Source of the DNA: Ceratodon purpureus | Lineage: Eukaryota > Streptophyta > Bryopsida > Pseudoditrichales > Ditrichaceae | DNA: 64,000 nucleotides | Direction of reading: 5' to 3' | NCBI GenBank assembly: GCA_014871385.1 | Contig: CM026430.1 | Span: forward strand, 3,885,040 to 3,949,039 | Part shown: positions 11,761 through 24,472 of the stretch, piece after piece | Position numbering within the stretch: position 1 is the stretch's first letter | Layout: the number at the start of each line of letters is the position of its first letter | The notes under the pieces: model-generated | Told to the model about the DNA's origin: nothing | The model's input: only the letters and a program-made list of their open reading frames with translations | Database searches by the model: none | Translations under genes and position numbers: made by a program

Positions 11761-13478
11761 CTCTTCTCTATTTTAATTATCCAATTATTTCTTGCTCTAA
11801 TTTAAAATAATCATTAATTACTACTCATTGTTCACTCAGCGTTTTTTTAATTTTATTTCTGGGAGTGTATTAGGTGGTGGTTTCTAGATTGCAGCGGAAC
11901 ACACAATGCACAGAGTTTCGTGCTAGATTTGCTTAGATTTTTTTGTCAATGTCTGAGTCAGCACCTAGAGAACATTCGGTGATTTTAGGTATCATTCCTT
12001 TTTGGCAACCAATTGGGTACTTGTATGGGACATGAAAAGAATTCGTTGAGTCGTTTTAACACTCAATGTGATGGTCCAATTAGGAAATGGCTCTTTATGA
12101 GTGTTTGTGTAAATTATTTGCGCGAATATGAACGAGATTTTGTGTATTACCGATTGGCAGCATTTTGTTCTAGGATTAAAGTTGTTTTTATCATGGACTG
12201 GTTGAGGATTGTGGTTCCTTTCGTGTGGGTTCCACTGGAGCAGTTTTGCAGTGTTTGTTTTTTTTGTGTTTATTTGATTCTGTTGAAATCGTCCAAAACA
12301 GCTTGTATTATTGAATCATGCGGTTTCACGAAATCAAATGTGGTGATCAAGTCATCCAAAAGAGACAGATTTGGACGCAACATACTAGTGCCGTGTGCAG
12401 GGATACATGTCCATTGAAATCCTAACTGTGGATCAATCATGCTGTGCTTCATTCCTTCCCAAATCTTTCACTCTTGTTTATGCATCCAGAGGATTTTCTT
12501 CAAGAGAGTCCAAAGCTACTAAGTTAGCTTGTATGATATCCATGGAATCTCATTTTTTCTTCAGAGCACACTCTTGTACGTCTATTGCCACTACCTAGCT
12601 TATCCACCATAAAATGAATTTGAGACTGGGCAAGTGAAGGAATTTCAAATCTACACAGTAACATCAAATGAAAATTGTCCAGGCGGGTTGCGTTTTTATC
12701 CTTCTTTACTTATTTGCTAAGGTAGCGGCACCAAGAAACCGACAAAATCAAAGCCCTTTGGTTGTTTAAATGGCATAAGATGTGTGATGAAATTATGCAA
12801 AAGTTGGGCAAACATAGAGAATATGGACCGTAAATTTTTATTTTTTTTCCTGGGAATTGTATTGAATTTTTTTGTGAATTTCCAAAGGTCCAAAAACTAA
12901 AGTTTCAATAACTGCCACCAAGTGTTTGTTCGAATGGCCACTTACCACCCTCAAAAGGTAATGAGGATTCAATTATTAGTAGGCCGATGAAGAGCCATTG
13001 GCAATAATAATGAGGAGTCATAAACTGATGCTATCATGAATTGCAAATGGAGGTATGAAATAAAGAGTTGTAGATTGTTCTCAATCATTGACACTTCTAT
13101 CTTGAACTCATTATATACACATAATGATGCCACAAGGTTTTTAATTAAGCCTACTTTAGATGTGGAGTCAAGATGATGGTTTTAAAATGATGGTTTCAAA
13201 ATAATGGTTCCAAAATGATGGTTCTTACATGGCTCTGTATGTAAACAGTAAATTAATCATTTTTGCATTGATCGATTTCTATGATAATATTAATATCACA
13301 AACCCAATTATATAATTGTCGATTTATTGCCCACATCTATCCCACATCTACCTATCTTTGTATAAATCTTCTTTATCATTCATATTATTACCATCAAACA
13401 TCGACATGTCTAAAACATAGCAAATTCAACCAATCAATTACATATCACAATATAAATTTAGATAGATGTAGGCAATTA
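11761..13478. other. Spacer with one unrecognised 134-codon frame
   Basis: Moderately AT-rich DNA. The plus-strand frame 12013-12417 is cysteine-rich and hydrophobic in its middle and has no motif I recognise. It might be part of a transcript from the GC-rich island upstream, but nothing in codon use or splice context supports it. At 13163-13230 a short imperfect repeat of AATGATGGTT units occurs four times. Nothing else was seen. Confidence 0.35.
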
Positions 13479-13795
13479 CTCCCTCCGTCTCAGAATAATT
13501 TGCTGATTTGCTTGAAAAATTTGTCTCAAAAAAATACTCTGATTTGCTAAAAAAGGTTGTCTTCCAATAAATGACAAGTCAAAGGTGTGCACAAAAAGAA
13601 CCTTGTAAATTCGTTGGTGCTTCTTGAACTAGGCTGGCTCTACTTTCCCTTTACTGCTACTACGGCTACTACGTCAGCATAGTGTCCAAGATGTGGATGC
13701 GTCAGGATTAAAAGCTTGTTACAAAGTGTGGAGACAAACTGGCCTCAAAACAACCAAATTAAGCAAATCAACAAATTATCTTGAGACGGAGGGAA
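13479..13795. mobile_element. Stowaway-type MITE (Tc1/mariner)
   Basis: A 317-bp non-autonomous element. The left end reads CTCCCTCCGTCTCAGAATAA and the right end is its inverted near-copy, ending in CTTGAGACGGAGGGAA. The terminal repeats pair over ~24 bp with about three mismatches. TA dinucleotides flank both sides (13477-13478 and 13796-13797), matching the TA target duplication of mariner elements. The CTCCCTCCGTC terminus is the hallmark of Stowaway MITEs. No coding capacity. Good terminal match suggests a fairly recent insertion. Confidence 0.92.
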
Positions 13796-16467
13796 TACAA
13801 TTGTAAAACCTAAGCTTTCAATCAATTCTTTGGAAAGTGCACATCTGAAAAATTCCAATAGTTCATCACTTTCATTGTAGTCATTATTTCTAAGATGTTA
13901 GATGTATCTCAAGAAGATAATTTGAATCCAATAAACATATAAGGATTTTTGTTAATTCAAATTTTTCAATTTGTTATTGATACTATTACTAGAGGATTGA
14001 TTATGTGGAGACTATATAAGTATGTTGTGATATATGGAGATGCTTTTCTATAATATATAGAGAATTTTTAATAATAAAAAATATGGACCTCATATTTTTT
14101 TTATTCCTATAGATTTCTACCTCTAATCGAAAGAATATTTTGATCAAATATTTCATAAAAGTACAGTTTTGAATAAAAAAGCATATCATGTTTTGTTTTA
14201 TCTAAAACAATTATGAAAATTAACTTGAATAAATTTTTAATTGAATTCGACTACATGTGCGGTTTCATGTAAAAATTGGTTGACACTCGTATGGATTGTG
14301 TTTAATGGCTTCTTGAGAATTCATAATTTTTTTAATATTTTTTTCATATACAATTGGGACAAATCCAGAAAGTTCTAAGGAGTCTTGAAGTAAAAATTTT
14401 TTTAATTTGAGGTTTAAAGATGACCAGAGGTAGGCAGCAACCCTTTACAGATGAGAGGTGCTCCTCATGACCTACATCAATTAAGTCTAGCCATTTAGGT
14501 AAATCTTGTTGCACTCCCATGTGAAGGGCCAAACAAATTTTTGCACTTTGCAACATGCAACCCTGCATGCAACCCTGCCCTAAAAGCCACTGAAGTGCTT
14601 CAGGAATTAAGGTACTCAGGGAAAGCTCTGCACATCAGCTATCATAGGGTCGAGGCAATGGTGATAGCTGTCAAGCAGCCAATGAACAATGGCAAATTGG
14701 CAACGCAGGCTGAAGCCCTTACAATGCACAAACCTGTGCAGAACTTCCACATCATAGACAAAAGTACCTAGTGCTACCGCTAAACGCAACAGGATCATTG
14801 TCTAGCATATAAGCTGTTAACTGATTTTTGCATTGTGAGTGAAGAAGGGCTTGATTTCCGCACAGCGCACAAAGCTGAGGCATCCTAATTCCAACTTCCC
14901 ACTTGGGCTTTTGACGGTGAAATGAATGCTGCAATATCCAAACTTCCGCACTTAACTACAACAAGAAGATCTTTGTCTTGTGATAAAGACAATCAGCAGT
15001 AGGTACTAGGTAGTATTTCGACCATGCAAGCACAAAATCTCAAGCCGATGAGGTGGAGGTTAATTAGTTGCAGTAACAATATCGAGGGAAAGAGAGCATC
15101 AACAACCTGGCCATTAAAGTAAAACAAACCAATTTATTACCCCGCAGCTTTTGCTGTTTTCACTGCTGCTGCCTTCATCTCGCATGATAAGTTATGACTG
15201 CTGGTTTGTACAACAGTAACTTATGTGAGACTCAGGTTCAGCCGTTCTAAGTTGCTACCCAATAGATTTCAAATTCAGTCGAATAAAGACCCATATTTCT
15301 AACCATAGCCAACGGAGTACCAGCATCAAAATTATTCATGCCACTCCAAATATTGCTCCACCATGGACATGACATGATGACCCACCCAAGTAAATTTATG
15401 CTGAAAGAAAAAATCTATAATAATTCATACGTGTGATTTTCAAATGAAGTCGACAGAAAGTGAATGTACCACCGAGTTGTTCATGTCCGAGCGTGATGGC
15501 ACACTTAGGTGCCGGCTTCTCATTCGCTACTTTCAAGAGATGTAGACATGGGCAGTGACAGCTTCAATTCTTCTAAGTTACTTCACAACATAGTCCATCG
15601 GCTGCGTTATTGCATTCATACAGTGCAAAGAAATTTTGCGGATGCACCCGTACCCGGTGTCTTCAACCCACCGAGTGCCTCCAACCAACCAGTTGCAGAT
15701 TTTGCAGCTCGCGCAATCTTCTCGGATGTGGATGGTCAAATTTACTGTGTGCATTATAACAAGTGGGTCTTGGACTCCAGCCTGGCCACTATTCAGTAAA
15801 CTTATTCCGCAATGTTAAAAAACAAGTGTCTTAATTTTCTTAAATTAATGAAGGAGATATGCAGAATAATTTAGCAAATTCAGGGGGGTCTTTCTAATAA
15901 CAAGTATTATGAGTAAAGTAGAATCAATTACAGTAATACAGTTCATAAGAAAAGCTGTTACAGAAGTGATAGTTTTAGTGGGGCGTTATAATAAGAGTTA
16001 ATTAGATCTTGTTGGCACCAATCATGGTTGGTCAGGTACAGAGGAAGCAGCCAGGAGTCAGACTCCGTTGTGATTTTATTCATTTTTTAAATTCATTTTT
16101 GGATAATCAAACCATTTTATTTTTTAGAGCACAATTTAGCAAAATATTTATATTATGACCCATGTGTTATTTATTGATACTGGAAACATGCGAAAATCTA
16201 TGTTCAAATTCAAACCCATTGATACATTTTTCAAACCATAGAAAATCTAAACCTATGTATATGTTTGCAAGGTGAAATCGGTCAATTTTTTTGAATATGG
16301 TGGGGGAGGAATATGGATAACAACAATATTTTGAATTGAAAAAAAATAAAATCAGTTTTATATATTTGTCTCGTAGACTTAAGTTCTTATACGAATTGTT
16401 AGATGTTGTGTGGAATTTATTGTTAAAAGAGCTTCAAAGATTTGGACCTGAAAAGAATCAAAATTAA
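13796..16467. other. Spacer, no supportable gene
   Basis: AT-rich at both ends with a more balanced stretch at 14340-15800. Frames in that stretch (for example 14541-14771 and 15509-15799, plus strand) are short. I could link none of them to a domain or to a consistent set of splice sites. It may hold the remnant of a gene or an untranslated transcript, but nothing firm can be said. Confidence 0.4.
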
Positions 16468-18555
16468 TCCCTAAAGGTCCAAGGTGTTTTGGCACCTCCA
16501 AAACCGAAAACTACACATTTTGACCACCTTATGGAAATTGATGAATGTTTCCAATAAAATTTGCTTTTATGGTATTTCCAACCGTAAGATCTTCAACCTA
16601 ACTACTTATACTAACACCTTTTCAAATTTCAACCGTTGGATCTTGACCATTTGTAAGATTATAACAATCAAGGTTTATTGTTTCTTTTTTTTTTTTGCTT
16701 TGTCGGAAAGGCATAGTCTAAATGGTGCTAAGGGAGACTTGATGATTGTTACCCCAAACATTTTGCTCATATTGTTTTCCATGTAGGGAACTAAGTAGGG
16801 CACCTCCATGCAAAATTTTGGAGACTCATTTTGATTTTTTGGTCTTCATGCAAATTATTTTCTAGAGGGAGGTATAAAACCCACAATATGGTCAAACTTA
16901 AATAACATTAAAGATTTTTGGTTTGCAATAAAAGTGAAAAATAAAAAGTTACATCTATGAGTTCGTGAATTTTAGAAAAAAAAGATTCTGAAAATTTCCT
17001 AAATCTCAAATTTTGACAATTTTTGAAAGGAGAAAATGTAAAATTACAAAAAACTTTGAAGCTTGTTCATGTAATTTTTGGAAGCTTCCCTTCTAAAATT
17101 GGTAATTTTTTTGACTAAGGTCACTTTGAATTTTGAGTAGTAATTTGGTTATAAACATATTTATAGTTTTTTTTAGCACTTTAGCACTTTAGCACTTATA
17201 TTTGGTTATACTCTTTAATAGCACTTATAGTTCTTTAGCACTTCCTCCTCACCAATAATCGACAACACTACTCTATATGTGCATGACCTTAGGAAGGTTC
17301 TTACTAATGCACTAGATCAATCCATTTGTAGTGGAAACAATATAAAAACTATCTGGTAGCTCTGTCCAACTTCTAACTTTCTACAACTTCAATAATAAAA
17401 TCATTGTGTGTAGATTTCCAGGAAATATACTATATTGAAATTAGTCAATACAGAATCAATAGGGGCTTTGAAATAATGCATTTTCATTATAATTATTATA
17501 GGAGGCACAATTCCCACATGGTTTTCTGTTGGAATCAATTCCATATGAGTCCCATTTGCTTGATTCATGTCCCATACATATAAAGCAAAGGCATGGGAAC
17601 CATATTGATCCCATACAAGTGGCTACATGATTGAAGATTGTTTGACAACTAATTGTTACTTTCCTGATGTAACTCTTAAAGGTCCATGATTGGAGATTGT
17701 ATGACAACTAAGATTTTTATTGGATGCTTCCTTTACCGCAAGGTGTACGTGGTAAAATTTTCAAAGTCAAATTTCAATTTTAGAACCTTCATCTAGAAAT
17801 TTTAGGTTTCAAATCGAAATAGGGCAATTTACAATTAGGATTTTTTTTTCAATTTAAAAAAACAAATTTATAACCAAATCACTATTTAAAATTTAAAGCA
17901 ACATAAGTAAAAAAATTTACCAAATTTAGAATGGTAGCCTCCAAAAATTACACGAGCAAGCTCAAAAGTTTTTTGCACTTCTACATTTTTTTCCTTTCAA
18001 AAATTGTCAAATTTAGAGATTTAGGAATTTTACATTTTTATTTTTGTTTTTCTAAAATTAAAAAACGCATAGATATATGTTTTCACCGTTCACTTTTTTT
18101 ACAAACCAGAAAACTTTAATGTTATTTAAGTTTTACCATATCGAGGATTTTGTACGGACTTTTGGAAAATAATTTGCATGAAGGTCAAAAAATCAATATG
18201 ACTCTTCAAAAATTTTCATGGAGGTGCCTAACTTAGTTGCCTACATGGAAAAAAATATGAGCAAAATGTTTGGGGTAACAATCATCAAGTCTCCTTTGGG
18301 ATCATTTAGACTATGCCTTTCGAGCAAAGCCAAAAAGAAAAGCAATAAACTTTGAACTTCATTATTTCACAAATGGTAAAGATTGAATAGTTGAAATTTG
18401 ACATAGTGTTAGTGCAAGTAGTTAAGTTAAAGACCTTCCGGTTGAAAACACCAAAAAAGAAAATTGTTTTGGAAATATACATCAATTTCCATAAGGTGGT
18501 CAAAATCTGCAGTTTTGGGTCTTGGAGGTCCCTAAACACTCTGAACCTTTAGGGG
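16468..18555. mobile_element. Long-inverted-repeat element flanked by TTAA
   Basis: A 2.09-kb symmetrical element. The left arm (16468-17155) is repeated inverted as the right arm (17869-18555). Examples: TCCCTAAAGG at the left end faces CCTTTAGGGG at the right; CTTATGGAAATTGATG faces CATCAATTTCCATAAGG; TAATTTGGTTATAAA faces TTTATAACCAAATCA. Arms of ~690 bp differ by scattered substitutions. TTAA lies immediately outside both ends (16464-16467 and 18556-18559), the duplication used by piggyBac-type transposases. A terminus beginning CCCTAAAGG is also in keeping with that group, though the link is inference. The ~710-bp centre holds GCACTTTA repeats and no clear gene. Matching short peptide frames in the two arms are mirror images, not genes. 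Any transcript through it would fold into a long hairpin. Confidence 0.75.
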
Positions 18556-19417
18556 TTAACTTGGTGGTTTATTGATTGAGTTTGTTGCTCATGCTTGATT
18601 TGTGTATATATCTAATTTGAATTTCATATCATATGGTTCCATATGATAGTGTAAGATGGAAAATTTACTTGAAGAAATTGATGAGGTTTTTATTATGGAA
18701 CCGTTCACTTTGAATATGTTGTCAAACAGTCATACCAACTCAATAAGGTCCTTCACTAAAAAGTTCTAAAAATAATTCTACATGATTTGTGGAATATAAA
18801 ACTTTGAATATAAAACTTCGATTTATCTTATATATTTTGTCACCACATGTGACTTGAAGATTAATAAAAGGCAAGACAAAGAATGGAGAGACATCTCTCA
18901 AATTGTGATTTACATTGTCTTGTGTGTTCTTTGTACATCTACAATCTCACCTCTCTTGTCTTCAATAGTTTGTAGGCTCATTCATATGAATTGTGCGATT
19001 GAAAATTTGATGGCAAACTTTGGTGGATGTAGATCTTGGAGATTTAAGAGCATTTGGAGCTATTTATTTATTTTACTTTACTTATCATTATTTAAAATAA
19101 TAATAATAATAATAAAATTTATCGCAATGAGAAGAACAATCAGCCCTCATCGGACTGAGATCCATGGCCGCAAATGGGACTTTTGGACATTTGAAGCTTT
19201 TTAGAAGATTTGAAAGTTATCCAAGCATTTGCAGGTTTAAAGAACTTTGAATATATACTTTTGAAGTTGTTTTAAGATTTGGAAATCATGAATTGTGTAT
19301 TTAAAATTTGTAAGTGTTTAATTGAATATTAGAAATGCAATAATGCACATTTGAGAGGAGAAACTATTGTATTGAGTATTAAGGATAGTCATGGACACGA
19401 GTGGGTAGAGAAGAGTT
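18556..19417. other. Spacer, no gene seen
   Basis: AT-rich DNA with an AAT microsatellite at about 19096-19116. The 116-codon plus frame at 18854-19204 includes a hydrophobic stretch but no recognisable family. It runs through the AAT repeat, so it is probably chance. Confidence 0.4.
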
Positions 19418-19616
19418 GATTTGAGTGTTTGAGATGCATAGATGTTCATTTGAATGAACAAAGGTTTGATTTGATCATTTAAGGTGTGTAAGTGCACATT
19501 TTAAGCGAAGAGGGACTGATTTGAGTATTTGAAGTGTATAAGTGCATATTTGAATGAAGAAGGGTCGAATTGAACATTTGATGTTTGATAGTACATATTT
19601 GTTTGAAGAGAGGACT
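19418..19616 (+). repeat. 50-bp tandem repeat, four copies
   Basis: Four units start at 19418, 19468, 19518 and 19567 (periods 50, 50, 49, 50). Each starts GATTTGA or GAATTGA, continues with a GTGTNTAAGTGCATATTTGA-like core and ends GAAGAGGGACT or similar. Diverged traces extend upstream to about 19300. A minisatellite with no coding function seen. Confidence 0.85.
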
Positions 19617-22600
19617 AAATTGAGGCATCATTTTAAGGTAAGACATTTAAGGTGTTTGATAGAATCCATGGAAAATTTTAGCCTAGTTGGATTCATATGA
19701 ATGAAACATCATAATTACGCATAATTGAAATAAATTTAGAATTTGTCAAAAACATGATGAAGAATCAAATCATTAAACTGGAACTTTATCATTATTATTG
19801 TTATTCATTTGGTTTTAGAAAACAAACACATGACAATCATTTACTGAAATCAATTCAATTTGTTATAATTAAATGTGATTTTGAAAAGAAAACAATGTCA
19901 TCTAATATGATACATCTAGTCCTATTGATTTAGATCTCTCATGATCATTTTAAATGCATACAATTAACATGTTCTTTCGGATGTCCCCCTATCTAAATTT
20001 TCAACTTTTATCTTCTACTTCAACAATACACATTTTATTCATATCAACTCCAATCAATATGAAATCACTTTGATTGAATCCCACTCATGATTACCAATAC
20101 ATTCAAATCCTTTCCATGACAATACCTTGTTTTTTTCTAAAGACTAGAATGTGCTTATTCCAGCCAAAATAGGTATCTCATGCTGCATTTGTCAAGACAC
20201 TAGCCAGTCACCTAACCCCTCGTCTGGCTCTCGGACTGCCAATGTGCACAATAATCACATGCACTGTGAACACTGCCTCAGGGACAAGTGGAGGATCTGG
20301 GTCTCTTCTTCACAGAAACAGTGAAAGTTGAAACCGTCTTTGGATGCATTGTTCCAAAGCTGCCAGTGCAACCTTGTTCAGCATGCTGACATTCTCTGCA
20401 CATCTCTGCAGCTAAATCCAACATCCAATGCAAATGCGTTAAGTCACGTAGAAAATTCTCCCAACAGACTCACTGGCTCAAAGACTTGCAATCGGTAGCT
20501 TTGGAATGAGAAAAAGGCGACACGACTGCAGGTGATGGGCATGCAAGTACATAAGTTATCAACAAAGACACTCTTACCATAATCATCCTACTCATCAACT
20601 CGATCATTGAATTTAGCAGCACTTGTTTGTTTAGTTGGTTCACTATTGTAAGACCACAGTCGGCCACAGTTAGGAGTAGGCATGCTCACCATGTTGTGAT
20701 TCTGTCCCACTGCCTTTTGAACCAGCTATGATCATCACGCTAAGGAATGCAACCCTTTTTGCAAGTATTGTGTGAAATATTTAGTATTTCTAATTGAAAG
20801 AAAATAGAATAGAAGATTGATGCAATTAAGGTCATAATTTTTTGTTGAAAATTGAATAAGTTATGATTTTTTAGAGAATATAGGGATAAAGGCCATTACG
20901 ACACAATCAATACTAAAGTATTATAAAATTAACCCATTACACACTAAATCAACAATAAACTATCATTGATTTTAGTCTGCAAAATCAACTTAATTCCATT
21001 TAAGTACTACTATGTATCAACCCTATTAGGACCACATGATTTTTATCAAGAACTGTAGGCATTTACTTATGTTTTCATTACCATGTTGTCTCATCTTATT
21101 CATTTTTCATTACCACACAAACTCATCACAATTGCACCAAAACTTCAGCCCATAAACACCACTTTTGCATTCATTATCAACAATAACTTGAGTTTGGTGG
21201 CTAATGAATGTATTCTTTGTAATTCTAGGTAATTTTTTGTAGATAGTACTCATGGATGAGTGGTGGTTGACGGCTGGTTCACTTTGCATACGACACCATA
21301 CAATAATTTCAAAACCTGGAAGATCAATTGAAGCCATGATAGATTTTTATAAATTAGAATACTTGATGAAGTACCTTAGAGCAAATCTTCATCTACTAAC
21401 AAAAATCAAGCCATAACTATGCATTGGCTAAGAAATGACCAAAATCCACAAAACATACATTCATTAGCCACCAAGTTCATGCTAGTGGTAGAAATTGGGT
21501 GATATAATGATGGTTATGGACTACCTGTTTTTTTACAAATAAGATAAGATAATACATGACGGTTCTGAATGGCATTAAGATGATTATGCACACATTAGAT
21601 GTCACGTATTAATTATTGATTGGGTAATAAAATTAGTCGGTTTAGTGATATAATTTTGACCTTTGGAAAATTACCTTTTGAAAATTCATAACTAAATCAT
21701 TTTTAGTTAAGAATACATCATGATTCTAATCAATGCTTTGGTTTACTAACTGTATTCACCAACCATAATTATTTTTTGATAATTTGAACAACACTTGTTC
21801 AAGTCACATTTGTCATTGTAGTCGTTACATATTTGTTTGCCTTAGGATATTTTGATTTGGTTGCATCAAATGAAGTGGTTGTGGCAAGGATGAATGATAA
21901 TGATAGTTGAGTCTTGAAAGACCATGTAAGGTGACAAATTTAATGACAAATTTGTGGAAGATGTAATCCGACATTGACTTCCTTAATTTTTTGTCTCTAT
22001 ATGATGTTTTGGATATGATGTTTATCCTCGTGATAAGTGGAAATGCCTTACTATTTAAATTCAATACATTGAACACCTCATATTTTAATAGAGATGTGTC
22101 ACTCAAATCTAAATTGTATACAAGCTATAAAACAAGTGGCATTTAGTTAGAACTCCAAGATTTATGACTTTTATACAAAAACTAAACAAGTGGATTATTG
22201 GGATGCATTGTCTTGCATGAAATTTTTTAAGGTGCGCTAGTCTCCTTATAAAAATCAAATGTTTGAGAAGATGATTGAGTTGCGTTTAAAATTAAACATT
22301 TTAGTTTTGTGGACATTAATTGTAGGTGTAATTCAAAAAAGATGCTTTATTTGCAAGAGTTCTTTTGATATTTTAAACCAAGGTTTTTTCTTATAAAGAA
22401 TTCATGTAATTGCATTAAAATCATACTTATTTTCTATAGTAGAAAACCTTACTACTGAGAAATAAATCCTTTGAGATAGTTTTTATTAGAAAATGAATGC
22501 TCCAAAGGAATTTATGACAAAGAACGTGTTCTTCATTAGAAGTGCATACTATTGACTACATATTTAAAACAAATCTTTTATGAGACCCTTCAACCAATGT

Positions 22601-24163
22601 CCATGGGAATCATTTGTTGAATTATAACTATGATTACTCCCAAAACTTAATTGAATTGTTGTCATTTGAAAAACCTTTCATATATTCTCTAATAAATGAT
22701 AGATTTCATAATTATTAATATATTGAGGTGATTTGCTTCTATGAATCATGTCTTTCAATATAAATAAAATCACGTTGACATAACATCCAATACCTAGGAT
22801 ATATTGATTACTTTGATTCTATTCTTTTATAAATAATTTATTGATACATTCATACATTGATTGTTGTTGGTAGTCTTCTGAAGTTGTTTGAAATCTAGTA
22901 TTTCATTAAAGCTTTCATCTAAGTTTTTACTACATCACAATGAAAACCATACACAAGGAATAGTTTGAGAGACAAAGGATATCTTCAACAACTATCATTC
23001 ATTTCTATTATATAAAAATTTGCAACAAACTTGAGCTTGGATAAATGATTTTCATCATGTAATTTGGACCAAATGTGTCTATAAAATCAATCATCTATTA
23101 TAGATAAGATAGAAAAATAACTAAGGCTACGCAATGCTACCCACAACCATCGACAAAAATCATAATTCATCATGTCCTTTGGTACAAACTCTATATTTTT
23201 TAATTTGAATATAAATTAAAAATATTTAACAATGAAGTGTCTATTGCGGCACTTGCAAGAGAAGTGTGAAGTCTCACATTTAGGAAGTAAATAAATAAAT
23301 ACATATTTAGATGTATATTTAGGAAGTTACAAGCGAGGCTAGATTGACAAGAACCACGACTGCGACCACGTCGACACCTATGCCTTCCAATTTCCTTTGT
23401 AAATTTTTGAGTAAAAACCTTTTCCAAGATAAATTTTGCTATAACCTTTTGAATAGCCATCTATATAATCTATATAACCTTTCAAAAAAAAATTCAAGTG
23501 TCCAACTCTAACTTCAATATTTATGACGACAACAACGGTTCTGACACCAATTTTTCTTCATATTTTCTAGGGTAAAACCCTCTCTGAGATCCTCGTCGAC
23601 GAAATTTTTTCAATAAGGATTTGAATTGAAAATGTAGACCTCACATTTGTTATAATTATAGATTATGTAAATGAGTTTTTTCGAATCATTTCACCATTTA
23701 TAATCAATAGACATTCCTTATTTGAATGAAATCCCAAACATAAATGTAGTCATTAATTTTTAAAAATCTACTAAAATTTTGATTTGATCTATCGTAAGAG
23801 CACATAATGTGAAGCATTTGGATGTTTTGTAAATATCTACATTCTATGTGCATCTCTTTGAATACACTACTTTTGAACTTGCATAATTTGTTTTATAAAG
23901 TAGGTGAATGATTAAAAAGATATTTGCATCAAAATATGTACTTCAATCAAGTGGATGAAACAATATATGTGCTCCATTCATAAATATGAACTAAGCAGTA
24001 ATGAAGGTGAGACCAGAGGTGGCATATTAGAGATATCTTAAAATGATAGGAGTTACACATGGATAACAACCATTCTTCATAAAAGTTTGCTACAATAAAA
24101 GCTCCGAGCCAACTTTGAGCAAGAGTGGCAACATAGTCCTGCCAAATCCACAAGGGGCTCTAT
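19617..24163. other. Long AT-rich spacer
   Basis: No recognisable gene in about 4.5 kb. A less AT-rich part at 20150-20720 has only short frames. Plus- and minus-strand frames elsewhere are below 95 codons and without motifs. Direct or inverted repeats strong enough to call were not seen. Confidence 0.45.
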
Positions 24164-24472
24164 GGTGAAACCACCTATAAGCGGGCATTTAAGGATTATG
24201 TAAGGAATCTATATTCTTGGGTGATGAAATGAGTGGGTTACTATTTTTCAGGGATTAGGAATAGAAAAAGATAAGTTTTCCCTATTTTTTTGATATTTTA
24301 AAGCACACACATAATTAAGTACAGATTTTCAAAGCCTTAAGAAGTGGAAACCTATAAGCGGGCACCCTATTTATGTACGCATGAAGTACATGCAAAGAAG
24401 GTTATATCTTTATAAAGGCAAGAATCTTAGGGCACGCCCATGGGGTGGTGCCCGCTGATAGGTGCTTTCACC
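24164..24472. mobile_element. MITE-like element with 24-bp inverted ends
   Basis: The left end, GGTGAAACCACCTATAAGCG plus GGCA, is repeated inverted at the right end (TGCCCGCTGATAGGTGCTTT plus CACC) with two mismatches in 24. The element is 309 bp. A third copy of the box, AACCTATAAGCGGGCACC, lies inside near 24350 in the left-end orientation, so the right part may have been rebuilt or duplicated. Flanking dinucleotides are AT/TA-rich and the exact target duplication is unclear. No coding capacity. Confidence 0.65.

Noticed and set aside
12013-12417. 134-codon plus-strand frame after the GC-rich island
   Set aside because: No recognisable domain, no splice context and no codon bias seen; kept only as a note in the spacer entry.
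15509-15799. 96-codon plus-strand frame
   Set aside because: Looks partly like coding sequence, but no family match, no neighbouring exon and no clear start or splice sites.
16484-18539. Similar peptides encoded on opposite strands at 16484-16786 and 18306-18539
   Set aside because: Not a gene pair: they are the mirror-image arms of the long inverted-repeat element.
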